The notes below the pieces were generated by a model. The model worked only from the letters and a program-made list of their open reading frames with translations. It was not told the origin of the DNA and did no database searches. A DNA stretch of 64,000 nucleotides from an uncultured Thermogutta sp. (GTDB lineage Bacteria; Planctomycetota; Planctomycetia; Pirellulales; Thermoguttaceae), in NCBI GenBank assembly GCA_937128505.1, contig CAKZMM010000083.1, positions 1-64,000 of the forward strand, written 5' to 3'. The stretch's first letter is position 1. Every line of letters begins with the position of its first letter. Made by a program: the position numbers and the translations under genes. Shown here piece after piece: positions 17,113 to 25,307 of this stretch.

Positions 17113-18483
17113 ATGACTCAGGTCGATTGGATAACCAAGGGCCCGAAAGCCGGCCCTTTTGCCAGTTTCAACCTTTCAGAGAGTCGACCGAGTGCATCTC
17201 TCGGGTGGAAGAAAGCGGGATTTAAGGTCGCTTTTTCCTCCTCGTGCCTGGTGGCGATGATCTTGATTGCTGGTGGGGTAACAAGCCTTGGCTTTCACCG
17301 GGTAGAAGCTGCGATGCTGCCTTGGGCCCAACTCTTGGGGGGAGAATTCGGGCAGTTTCAGCAGCCGCCTGGAGGACCCGGGATTCAGCCTGGCATGGGG
17401 CCTGCGGATAAGCCGGGCGTGGGGCCCGGAATGCCTCCTCAAGGACCCGGAGGGGGCGGGTTTCCCCCGGGCCGAGTGGGGCCAGGACGTCCTGGGGGGC
17501 GCATGCCCTTACCGGCGGATATGCCAAGGCTGGAGGCGACGGGGACCATCGATGCGGTGGCCCCTGGGATGATCCGCATGATCGGCTTAGACGGTCAGGT
17601 CTGGATGCTTCAGATCTCGCCGGAGGCAAAAGTACGCCTGACCGGTCCTGCTACTTCGGAATTTCTTCAACCCGGCCAGTATGTTCAATTCCTCGGCAGT
17701 GTGGACAAGCGCACAGGTCAAGTCCGGGAGAAGGTTTTGAAACTCCTGGTCTTTTCCCCTAACCCGGAAAACACGAAGACTCAATTGGGTGTTTTTCCGG
17801 AGCACATGGTGCGCGAGATGGAGGCAGCAGCATCGGCGGCCGGTGTCTCACACCCCGGAAGCGGGCCGAGTGGCGAGCAACCGTTCGGACCGCCTACCGA
17901 AGATGACCGAGCAAATGGGCGACAGCGCTCCCGGGGGCCCGGGCGAGCGGTGCGATCCCCTCGAGGAAGCCAACCGCCTGCTTTAGCGGAGGACACACCG
18001 TTCGATATTCGTGGGCGATTGACGGGGATCGATCGGCAGGGAGTGCTCCATGTGGCTTTGCCGCCGAATCCTTATTTGCGTGGTTCGCTTCAGGTTAGTT
18101 TAGCGGAGGAGGTTGAAATTACCGTCGATTTTTTCGATCCCGCGATTTATCGCTTGGCCACCGCCGGAGACCGCATCGAAGCGAAGGGGCACCAAGTCGG
18201 GCCGAATGCCGGTTTCATGACCGAGCTTAAGATCGAAAAAGCAACTCCGCTTGGTCAAAAGGAAGAGAGAGCGGTCACCCGCCGCCCGGGGACCGGCTCA
18301 GCGGCAGCTCAGCCGGAAGCCCGGAGGAGTGGCCCGCGTGGCCCAAATCGCGACGGTGAGACAAACGAAGGAAGATCTGAGGAAAGAGCTCTGGATCATG
18401 GTATTGGACAAGGATCGGATAAACCCGTGAAAACCGATACAGCGGGCGAAACAGATGAAGGAGAAAAAAGGCAGGAGGAATAA
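17113..18483 (+). CDS. Exported or membrane-anchored protein with two DUF5666-like beta domains
   Basis: 456 residues from ATG 17113, which has an excellent ribosome site (AAGGAGGG about 8 bases upstream); the frame is open to 17026 without one. A hydrophobic segment (SSCLVAMILIAGGVTSLGF) near the N-terminus suggests membrane anchoring or export. A Gly/Pro/Met-rich stretch (PGGPGIQPGMGPADKPGVGP) follows. Then come two beta-rich modules: LEATGTIDAVAPGMIRMIGL with a 'FLQPGQYVQFLG' turn, and FDIRGRLTGIDRQGVLHVAL. Both resemble DUF5666/OB-like modules found in planctomycete secreted proteins. The C-terminus is highly charged and low-complexity. Function unknown; it stands alone. Confidence 0.75.
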   Translation: MTQVDWITKGPKAGPFASFNLSESRPSASLGWKKAGFKVAFSSSCLVAMILIAGGVTSLGFHRVEAAMLPWAQLLGGEFGQFQQPPGGPGIQPGMGPADKPGVGPGMPPQGPGGGGFPPGRVGPGRPGGRMPLPADMPRLEATGTIDAVAPGMIRMIGLDGQVWMLQISPEAKVRLTGPATSEFLQPGQYVQFLGSVDKRTGQVREKVLKLLVFSPNPENTKTQLGVFPEHMVREMEAAASAAGVSHPGSGPSGEQPFGPPTEDDRANGRQRSRGPGRAVRSPRGSQPPALAEDTPFDIRGRLTGIDRQGVLHVALPPNPYLRGSLQVSLAEEVEITVDFFDPAIYRLATAGDRIEAKGHQVGPNAGFMTELKIEKATPLGQKEERAVTRRPGTGSAAAQPEARRSGPRGPNRDGETNEGRSEERALDHGIGQGSDKPVKTDTAGETDEGEKRQEE

Positions 18484-19056
18484 GCTGGCCGGGGCTGCCA
18501 TCATTTGGACCAAGGCGGCGGGTATTTGCGCTCGGCAAATTCGCAGCGGATATTGATAGCTCAGCTCATCATCACGCTCTGCAGCCCCGGCCGAATGCCG
18601 AGCTTGCCCCGGCGAAAAGCCCGGCTTTTCCAATGTCCGAGTACGCAGATGGTCGGGGCTGATTTCCCTCCAATCTGGACCTTGAGTCCGAGGGTTTGAC
18701 TCCCAAACAGGACAGATAGATCTTCTCTGTGTCCCCAAGATCTTCTCCGTGCATAACGCTCGTCGACCGCATAGCTGACGATCAACCCGATCGCTGAGAA
18801 TCAAGTTCGACATTAGCCTGCCACCATGCTTCCATGCGTGACGAAATCTTACTTGGAAAAAAGACTTTCCCGCGAAACTGGGCGACTAGTCCTCGCGGTT
18901 TGCCTGTCCGTTCATCATTTTTACGATGTTTTGCACAATTCCTGGATGGCTTCTCATGCGGTGTCGCCGCGGGCAAATCTTCTCGCATTGATTAGAACCC
19001 CCGCGAGAACGCAATCCCCACCTGACAAACTTCGTCTAGAATTTTTTAGTAAATCG

Positions 19057-19073
19057 TTGACAATTCGTGTCAA
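19057..19073. promoter_or_regulatory. Perfect palindrome TTGACA-N5-TGTCAA upstream of etfB
   Basis: TTGACA (19057-19062) and TGTCAA (19068-19073) are exact inverted repeats around ATTCG. The spacing and symmetry suit a dimeric repressor or activator. It lies about 90 bases before the predicted -35 box of etfB. No regulator gene is adjacent, so the binding protein is unknown. Confidence 0.4.
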
Positions 19074-19163
19074 AAGGCTTCGCGAGAGAAGCATCCTGCG
19101 TCCTTGCCGCGGGAATAATGGCAGTAAGTTGACGATACCGGTGGACTTCCCACAACGTCGGTC

Positions 19164-19193
19164 TTGACCCCCAACCCTAACGGGTGATAATCT
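19164..19193 (+). promoter_or_regulatory. Predicted sigma-70 promoter of etfB
   Basis: TTGACC at 19164-19169 and GATAAT at 19186-19191 are separated by 16 bases (18 if TAATCT at 19188-19193 is taken as the -10 box). Transcription would begin near 19198, leaving a leader of about 35 bases before the GTG start with its GGAGGG site. Confidence 0.5.
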
Positions 19194-19231
19194 TTCCCCG
19201 TTTGACGCCGTCAAGTTGGAGGGTTCAGGTT

Positions 19232-20146
19232 GTGCCTTACGATTGCATCGTTTGTGTAAAACAGGTGCCGGATACTACTAACATTACCGGCGATGCGATG
19301 AAAGAAGATGGCACGGTCAATCGAGCGGCCTTGCCAGCTATTTTCAATCCGGAAGATCTCAATGCCTTGGAAGCCGCCTTGGAGGTCAAGTACCGCTACG
19401 GCGGCACGGTCACCGCTATAAGCATGGGGCCCCCAAAAGCGGCGGAAATCCTCCGGGATTGCTTGTATCGGGGGGCTGACCGGGTGATTCTTCTTACGGA
19501 TCGCCGGGCCGCAGCCAGTGATACCCTGGCAACCAGCTATATCTTAAGCCAGGCCATTCGCACTATCGGTCAATACGATATCGTTTTATGCGGCAGACAA
19601 GCGATCGATGGGGACACGGCTCAGGTTGGGCCCCAATTGGCCGAGAAATTGGGGCTCCCTCAGATCACATATATGGAACGGTTTTGGGGTATCGATGGTG
19701 GATGGCTTCGAGGCCGGCGTAACACGGGCCGTGGCTGGGAAGACGTCGAAGCCAAACTCCCGGTATTAGTGACGGTTTTGGGACATGCGAACATTCCCCG
19801 GCCCCCTTCAGCTCGGCGCATGATGCGCTTCAAGCATGCCCGGGCCGAGGCTGAACTTCGCGCGGAAATAGCACAGGAGCATCCCGGGATTTCGGATTCA
19901 GCTTTAGAAGAAGAACTCGGCAGGCGAAAACAAAAGCTGGCTGAACTCGGGTTGCTCATTGACCAATGGGATCTGGACAAAATCGGCGCTGATTTGGGCC
20001 GATGCGGGTTGGCCGGTTCGCCCACAAAGGTCTTTCGGGTTCAGTCCATTGTTCTTACCAAAAAAGGGTACACGGAGATCCCGCCGACGCCAGAGGGGAT
20101 CCGACAATTAATCCACGAATTGGTGGTGGACCGAACTTTGGGTTAA
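19232..20146 (+). CDS. etfB: Electron transfer flavoprotein beta subunit
   Basis: 304 residues from GTG 19232, preceded at 8 bases by GGAGGG (19218-19223). The start fits the family (PYDCIVCVKQVPDTTNI); the ORF itself opens 16 codons earlier without a ribosome site. The AMP/FAD-binding-like fold is shown by NPEDLNALEAALEVKYRYGG, GADRVILLTDR and DIVLCGRQAIDGDTAQVGPQ. EtfB pairs with EtfA to take electrons from acyl-CoA dehydrogenases and pass them to the quinone pool. The protein is about 45 residues longer than usual: an extra charged helical segment (AEAELRAEIAQEHPG to RKQKLAELGL, about residues 205-245) is inserted before the C-terminal 'SPTKVFRVQSI' motif. First gene of an etfB-etfA-acyl-CoA dehydrogenase run. 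Confidence 0.92.
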   Translation: MPYDCIVCVKQVPDTTNITGDAMKEDGTVNRAALPAIFNPEDLNALEAALEVKYRYGGTVTAISMGPPKAAEILRDCLYRGADRVILLTDRRAAASDTLATSYILSQAIRTIGQYDIVLCGRQAIDGDTAQVGPQLAEKLGLPQITYMERFWGIDGGWLRGRRNTGRGWEDVEAKLPVLVTVLGHANIPRPPSARRMMRFKHARAEAELRAEIAQEHPGISDSALEEELGRRKQKLAELGLLIDQWDLDKIGADLGRCGLAGSPTKVFRVQSIVLTKKGYTEIPPTPEGIRQLIHELVVDRTLG

Positions 20147-20622
20147 AGAGCCGTAGTTGCTTCGCACGAAGCGATCATCCCATAGGCTCGGCACGGCTGC
20201 ATGCACAATGTAGCGGCTGAGTGCGGAATATGATCTCGAAGAACCCTTGCCTGATCTCGATAATCAGCTGCGGGAGTTACGGAAGCTAAGAAATCGGTCC
20301 CTGATCGAAAAGGCTTTCGGCGATCATATGCGTCGCGTTGAACGAGAAAATTTTGTAGGGAGCGTCATGATCGCTTGGCAACAGCGCGGCTGACAGCGGG
20401 GTTCTGAATCCAGCAAAAGAAATCACAATAGTGAGCCGCTTGAAGGCGGAGCGACGGCGGGCATGGCTAGCCGCCATTGTCCCGTGGCTTACCGGAGTGT
20501 CAACCGCCGGAAACAACGTTTTGCTTTTGGGCATGCCTACGAGTTCCCGCTTGATAAATAACTGATCTAAATATTGGAAGCTAAATAACTGAGCTAAATA
20601 TCGAGGGTGAGTAGGTAAAGAG
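20147..20622. other. Spacer between etfB and etfA
   Basis: A 476-bp gap between two genes normally a few bases apart. It holds a short hairpin (GCTTCG-CA-CGAAGC, 20159-20172) just after the etfB stop without a T run, and the 20-base repeat pair at 20555-20601. The 82-codon minus-strand ORF at 20286-20534 has no recognisable features. Confidence 0.4.
20555..20601. repeat. 20-base direct repeat just upstream of etfA
   Basis: Units of the form TAAATAACTG-A-T/G-CTAAATAT lie at 20555-20574 and 20582-20601, 27 bases apart and with one difference. They end 21 bases before the etfA start, where a promoter or operator would be expected, and are AT-rich. Confidence 0.6.
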
Positions 20623-21675
20623 ATGATTCAAGTAAACCGCAGTGGCGAGGTGTGGGTCTTCGCCGAACAAGAGGATGGTTCGCTTCACGATGTCGCGTTA
20701 GAGCTTTGCGGAAAAGCCCGACAGCTTGCAGACCGACTCCGTGTCCCCATGGCCGCGGTGCTTGCAGGTTGGCAAGTGCGGCCTTTAGCCAGTCGGCTGA
20801 TTGCTCACGGAGCGGACAAAGTTTACCTGGTGGAAAATCAGCGATTGGCGATCTATCAAACGGCGCCTTATGCGGAGGTACTCATTCGGCTTATCGAGAA
20901 ATATCAGCCGCAGATTCTCCTGTACGGTGCGACGTATTTGGGGCGAGACCTGGCGCCGCGCGTGGCTTCGGCCGTTCGGGCGGGAATGACGGCGGATTGT
21001 ACGGATTTAGATATTGCCGATTTGACCGACCCACGGTCCAAACAAGTGCACCCTAAGTTGCTACTGCAAATTCGTCCGGCATTTGGCGGGAATATTATCG
21101 CCACGATTGTCAACTACGACCGCTGGCCGCAGATGGCCACGGTTCGGGAGGGGGTTATGGCGATGTGGCCCCCGGATTCGTCGCGGCGGGGCGAAATCAT
21201 CGAAGAACATGTTCCGTTGGATGGCCTTACGGAGGTTGTGCGGATCATTGAACGCCACCAAGAGCCGCGGAAGGTCAACTTGAAAGGAGCCCGGGTTATT
21301 GTAGCCGGCGGAGCCGGCGTGGGCAGTAAGGAGAATTTCCGACTGATCCACGAATTGGCGTCGGCCATCGGCGGGGCTGTGGGCGCTAGTCGTGCGGCCG
21401 TCGATAACGGCTACATCGGCAAGGAACATCAGATTGGGCAAACCGGCACGACGGTTCGGCCAGCTCTGTATATCGCCGCGGGGATCAGCGGTGCCGTACA
21501 GCATCGAGCGGGCATGGAAGAATCTGCCAAAATTATTGCCATCAACATCGATCGCGAAGCCCCGATTTTCTCCGTGGCCCATTATGGGATCGTGGGCGAC
21601 TTAAAGAAAGTGATCCCCATGATGATCCAGGCCTTAAAGGAACGTCAGGGCATTAAGGTGGGGCCACCGGCCTGA
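20623..21675 (+). CDS. etfA: Electron transfer flavoprotein alpha subunit
   Basis: 350 residues. The N-terminal half is the EtfA nucleotide-binding-like domain (VWVFAEQEDGSLHDVALEL, ADKVYLVENQRL). The C-terminal half is the FAD-binding domain with its signature stretches GARVIVAGGAGVGSKENFRL, AVGASRAAVDNGYIGKEHQI, GQTGTTVRPALYIAAGISGA and IAINIDREAPIFSVAHYGIV. It forms the FAD-carrying heterodimer with EtfB. Start is ATG 20623; a GAGGGTGAG lies 12 or so bases upstream, a slightly wide spacing. It follows etfB by 476 bp and may have its own promoter near the 20-base repeats. Confidence 0.93.
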   Translation: MIQVNRSGEVWVFAEQEDGSLHDVALELCGKARQLADRLRVPMAAVLAGWQVRPLASRLIAHGADKVYLVENQRLAIYQTAPYAEVLIRLIEKYQPQILLYGATYLGRDLAPRVASAVRAGMTADCTDLDIADLTDPRSKQVHPKLLLQIRPAFGGNIIATIVNYDRWPQMATVREGVMAMWPPDSSRRGEIIEEHVPLDGLTEVVRIIERHQEPRKVNLKGARVIVAGGAGVGSKENFRLIHELASAIGGAVGASRAAVDNGYIGKEHQIGQTGTTVRPALYIAAGISGAVQHRAGMEESAKIIAINIDREAPIFSVAHYGIVGDLKKVIPMMIQALKERQGIKVGPPA

Positions 21676-22029
21676 AAGGGAAGGGCAAAGCTCCCGGGGG
21701 CGCCTCCCGCCGGCTCGATGACAGAAGAGAGTAGGGCCCCGGCTTTCAAGTTCCGAGGAATTCGCTGGTCAACCAAAGAATCTCTCGGATTTTCGAATCG
21801 GAATGTTTTTGAGGCCGTAAGGGGCAGCACCACCCGGGGCTTCTCAGTAAAGAAGAATTGAAGTGCGGGGAAACGCCATATTTGTTTTGGGAGTCGCGAC
21901 TTTGTGTTTTCCGACTCACGATTCAGAAAACGAACACGGGAAGATATGAAGGAGGAAGTGAGGAACGGCGGAGCGCGGTTTGCGTAGTAGGTATCGTCAG
22001 TGCGCATGTCAACACGAAGGAGTAAGCCT
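21676..22029. other. Spacer between etfA and acyl-CoA dehydrogenase
   Basis: 354 bp with no coding pattern. An AAGGAG ribosome site (22017-22022) belongs to the following gene. Confidence 0.35.
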
Positions 22030-23772
22030 GTGGGCAACTTCTTTTTGGATAACGAGGATATTCAGTTCTTGTTCAACTTCTTGGATCTTGCGGAGATTGC
22101 CCAACTGCAAGAAACGGACACGCCCAACGGGGACGCAGATTACGTCCCCTGGGACATTCAAGACGCTATCGACAATTATCGTCGAGTGCTGGAGATCGTT
22201 GGGCAGATTGCCGCGGATATCATTGCGCCGAATGCCGCCAAGATTGACGAGGAAGGAAACCGTCTGCGGGAAGATGGCACGGTGGAACTGCACCCATTAG
22301 TGCAAGAGAATTTGCGGCGGGTAAGTCAAGCGGACTTAATGGGCTTCACTTTGCCCCGCAAATACGGCGGGCTTAATTGTCCGAACCTTGTTTATACGAT
22401 GGCAACGGAGATTGTCTCTCGGGCGGACGCTTCGTTCATGAATCTCTTTGGGCTTCAGGGGATTGCCGAGACCATTTACGCCTTTGCCGGCGAGGAGATA
22501 AAGGATCAAGTCTTGCCGCGATTTGCCCGGGGAGAAGTCACTGGGGCGATGGTCCTCACAGAACCGGAAGCCGGGAGCGATTTGCAAGCCGTGCGATTGC
22601 GGGCTTATCAGGATGAGGAGGGCAACTGGTTCCTTAATGGGGTCAAGCGATTCATTACCAACGGTTGCGGCGAAATTCTGTTGGTTTTGGCACGAAGCGA
22701 ACCGGATATCACCGACGGCCGAGGTTTGAGCCTTTTTCTGACCGAACGATCCGATCGCGTTCGAGTGCGCCATTTGGAGCACAAGCTCGGCATCCATGGT
22801 TCACCGACTTGCGAGCTTGTATTCGAAGACGCCCCCGCCAAGCTCATCGGCGAAAGGCAACGGGGATTAATCACGTATGTCATGGCTCTCATGAACGGCG
22901 CGCGGGTTAGTGTGGCGGCCCAATCACTCGGAATTGCAGAGGCCGCCTACCGCCTGGCACGCACATACGCACATACCCGGCAGCAATTCGGTGGGCCCAT
23001 CGAAAAGCTTCCGCCGGTGGCGGAGATGATTGTGGACATGCGCGTGGCCATCGAAGCGGCCCGGGCTTTAGTCTACTACACCAGCCGGATTTGCGATTTG
23101 GAAAACAACAATCAGCGGCTTTTAGAGTGGAAAAAGGATTTAAGCGCTGAGGAGCGGCAACACCGGAAGCAGTTGGCCCGATCACTGAAGCGGCTCAATG
23201 GCATGCTCACGCCGATGAGCAAGTACTACGCATCGGAAATGTGTTGTCGAGTTGCGGACATGGCGATCCAGGTGCTTGGGGGCTCGGGCTACATGAAGGA
23301 CTACGCTGCGGAGCGTTACTTCCGCGATGCCCGAATCACTACGATATACGAAGGAACCAGTCAGCTGCAGATTGTGGCGGCGGTTCGTGCGGTAGTCTCG
23401 GGAAGTTTTGAAAGCTTCGTCGCAGAATGGGAAGGTCGAAAATACGATGATCCGGATCTGAATCAATGGCAAGCCCGACTTGCCCAGGCGAAACAAGAGG
23501 TGCTGGAAGCCATTCAGTTTACAAAGAAGCAACCCGCGGGCTACCTGGACCTTTCCGGGCAACGGTTGGTGGATGCAGCGATCATCGTCATTTGTGGTCA
23601 TTTGCTTTTGGCTCAGGCGGCCTGCAACGAACGCAAGCGTTTGGTATTGCAACGATTTTTGCGAACTCAACTTCCGGTATCGCGGACCTGCTGTCTCCAG
23701 GTTCTTTCCGGGGATACCTCGCCGGTGGATTATTACGAGCAGCTAGCAGGCCCTGTGCCCAGCGCGCTGTAG
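22030..23772 (+). CDS. Acyl-CoA dehydrogenase, long (~580-residue) type
   Basis: 580 residues from GTG 22030, chosen because AAGGAG ends about 7 bases upstream and family members begin 'xNFFLDNEDIQF'. The three acyl-CoA dehydrogenase domains are clear: the N-terminal helical part, the middle beta domain (GAMVLTEPEAGSDLQAVRLR, FITNGCGEILLVLARS) and the C-terminal helical domain with ARTYAHTRQQFGGPIEKLPP and IQVLGGSGYMKDYAAERYFR. The segment RITTIYEGTSQLQ carries the catalytic Glu of this class. A further 110 residues extend the C-terminus, as in long-chain enzymes. It oxidises acyl-CoA to enoyl-CoA with FAD and hands electrons to the EtfAB encoded just upstream. Exact chain-length specificity cannot be read. 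Confidence 0.92.
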   Translation: MGNFFLDNEDIQFLFNFLDLAEIAQLQETDTPNGDADYVPWDIQDAIDNYRRVLEIVGQIAADIIAPNAAKIDEEGNRLREDGTVELHPLVQENLRRVSQADLMGFTLPRKYGGLNCPNLVYTMATEIVSRADASFMNLFGLQGIAETIYAFAGEEIKDQVLPRFARGEVTGAMVLTEPEAGSDLQAVRLRAYQDEEGNWFLNGVKRFITNGCGEILLVLARSEPDITDGRGLSLFLTERSDRVRVRHLEHKLGIHGSPTCELVFEDAPAKLIGERQRGLITYVMALMNGARVSVAAQSLGIAEAAYRLARTYAHTRQQFGGPIEKLPPVAEMIVDMRVAIEAARALVYYTSRICDLENNNQRLLEWKKDLSAEERQHRKQLARSLKRLNGMLTPMSKYYASEMCCRVADMAIQVLGGSGYMKDYAAERYFRDARITTIYEGTSQLQIVAAVRAVVSGSFESFVAEWEGRKYDDPDLNQWQARLAQAKQEVLEAIQFTKKQPAGYLDLSGQRLVDAAIIVICGHLLLAQAACNERKRLVLQRFLRTQLPVSRTCCLQVLSGDTSPVDYYEQLAGPVPSAL

Positions 23773-24181
23773 TTAGTGCGGTGAGTTAATGGGCTGCAAC
23801 GTGATTAGAAAAACCCCTGATTAGGAACAGGCGCATTAGACAAATTTTTCGAATAGTCGCCCGAGATTTGCCGGCGGATTCCCCGAGCACATTTCTCTGT
23901 GGCAGAGTGTGGTCTCATTTTTTTCTGCCAGAAAATGACACATTTCGGTGGAGACGGAAAGCGCTATCCGCGACAAGCCGTAGCATGACTGCAGCCGCTC
24001 GCGACCCTCGGCGTGCAGCGGATCAAGAAGATACTGGAAAAAAAGGAAGATGGGGATATCGGGTCCGTGAGGGTCCAGCAGAAGTTTACGAAGCCGCCGC
24101 GAGGCTCGAACGATTTTGCATTGACCCTTCTTTTTAGGCGGCTCCGAAGATTTAACGGGTGAGAAACTTTGGGAATGCTCC
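23773..24181. other. Spacer, nothing recognised
   Basis: 409 bp between the acyl-CoA dehydrogenase and fabI. The plus-strand ORF at 23868-24137 and the long antisense frame reading through into fabI have no protein-like features. Confidence 0.35.
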
Positions 24182-24952
24182 ATGGGACGGTTTGAGGGAA
24201 AAATCGGTTTGGTTTTGGGTGTGGCCAACGATCGGAGCATCGCGTGGGCAATCAGCGAGCTATTGTTTGCCGAGGGAGCCGAGCTTGCATTCAGCCACCT
24301 GCCGGGTCCATCGAGTGAGCGCCGGGTAAAGCAATTGCTGGAGCCGTACAATCCCAAGGTGGTTGTTCCGGTGGATGTGCAAAAAGATGAGGATCTCGAA
24401 AGGCTTTTCAGCCGGGTCCATGAGGAATACGGACGCTTGGATTTTGTGGTGCATTCGGTGGCCTTTGCCCCGCCGACCGAGCTTCGTAAACCGTACCTTG
24501 AGGTGAATCGAGCCGGTTGGCATTTGGCGATGGACATCAGTGCCTATAGCCTTGTGGCAGTGTCGCGACACGCTGCCGCGATCATGCCGGCGGGTGGAGC
24601 AATCGTCACCCTCACCTATTACGGCGGTGAAAAGGTCGTGCCGGGATATAACCTCATGGGGGTTTGTAAGGCAGCCTTGGAGCATAGCGTCCGATATTTG
24701 GCCTGGGATTTGGGACGACGCAATATCCGCATCAATGCCATTAGCGCAGGACCGGTTCGGACCCTGAGTTCCGCAGGAATCTCCGGATTCGACGAAATGC
24801 GGGAGCACACCGCGCGGAAGTCCTGCCTGGGGCGAAATGTGGAAGCTAAGGAGTTGGCCTCGACTGCGCTTTTTCTGCTGAGCGATCTCTCCAGTGGAAT
24901 CACCGGAGAAGTCCTTCACGTCGATTGCGGTTTCAGCATTGTGGGACTGTAA
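24182..24952 (+). CDS. fabI: Enoyl-[acyl-carrier-protein] reductase (NADH), FabI type
   Basis: 256 residues, a normal length. The N-terminus has the FabI-type cofactor loop (GKIGLVLGVANDRSIAWAIS) and the catalytic residues fall at the same positions as in E. coli FabI: Y146 and Y156-x6-K163 (YGGEKVVPGYNLMGVCKAAL). It catalyses the last reduction of each fatty-acid elongation cycle in the cytoplasm and is the class inhibited by triclosan. It follows the acyl-CoA dehydrogenase on the same strand after 409 bp, so a shared transcript is uncertain. The C-terminus (GEVLHVDCGFSIVGL) is complete. Confidence 0.94.
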   Translation: MGRFEGKIGLVLGVANDRSIAWAISELLFAEGAELAFSHLPGPSSERRVKQLLEPYNPKVVVPVDVQKDEDLERLFSRVHEEYGRLDFVVHSVAFAPPTELRKPYLEVNRAGWHLAMDISAYSLVAVSRHAAAIMPAGGAIVTLTYYGGEKVVPGYNLMGVCKAALEHSVRYLAWDLGRRNIRINAISAGPVRTLSSAGISGFDEMREHTARKSCLGRNVEAKELASTALFLLSDLSSGITGEVLHVDCGFSIVGL

Positions 24953-25307
24953 CTCGGCAAAGCAGCGGTAAATCCCCCCAAAGTAATAACCTAAAACTGC
25001 CACTGCGGGCAGCCTCCTCGAAGAAGATCATGCATAGCATGGCTACGAATGGAATAAACGCGGACGCGCAACCTCCTCCCCCCTAGCGAAGTAGCCGCCG
25101 AATACTGTTGGAGAGAAATCCTCCCTCCCAGCTCTCTCAAGCCCGGAGAGGAACCCATCAGTAAAGCTGCGTCGGATACCGTCTGTGAGAAATCCGCACG
25201 AACACAGCTTCCGCTTGCCCAAGGGATTGATGTGATCCCTTAGAGTTGTGCGAAGTGAGCGGAGCAATTCGCAGGCTTGAGAGCCCCGGTAGGGCTTGAA
25301 CTGCCTG
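24953..25307. other. Convergent spacer with an imperfect repeat
   Basis: fabI and the aldolase gene converge here. A unit of about 27 bases ending in GAGAAATCC occurs at 25094-25121 and, with about eight changes, at 25169-25195. No clear intrinsic terminator for either gene is visible. The 74-codon minus ORF at 25043-25267 owes its repetitive peptide to this repeat. Confidence 0.4.

Larger units (their letters stand above)
18484..19231. other. Spacer carrying the likely etfB control region
   Basis: The first 550 bases show nothing I recognise. The last 180 contain a perfect palindrome and a sigma-70-like promoter, listed separately. ORFs on either strand here have no family features; one minus-strand frame reading CPVWESNPRTQGPDW is an accident of frame. 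Confidence 0.45.

Noticed and set aside
18298..18813. 171-codon minus-strand ORF and a tRNA-like GGGTTTGACTCCC stretch near 18690
   Set aside because: The ORF is antisense to the DUF5666-like gene and spacer. The T-arm-like sequence has only a 3-bp stem and no acceptor, D or anticodon arms around it.
20159..20172. Hairpin after etfB as an intrinsic terminator
   Set aside because: Perfect 6-bp stem but only a 2-base loop and no T run follows.
23836..24537. 233-codon minus-strand ORF
   Set aside because: Overlaps the start of fabI in antisense, is Ser/Arg/Pro-rich, and has no recognised domain.
24260..25003. 247-codon minus-strand ORF antisense to fabI
   Set aside because: The plus-strand frame encodes a complete FabI with all catalytic residues; the antisense frame is a by-product.
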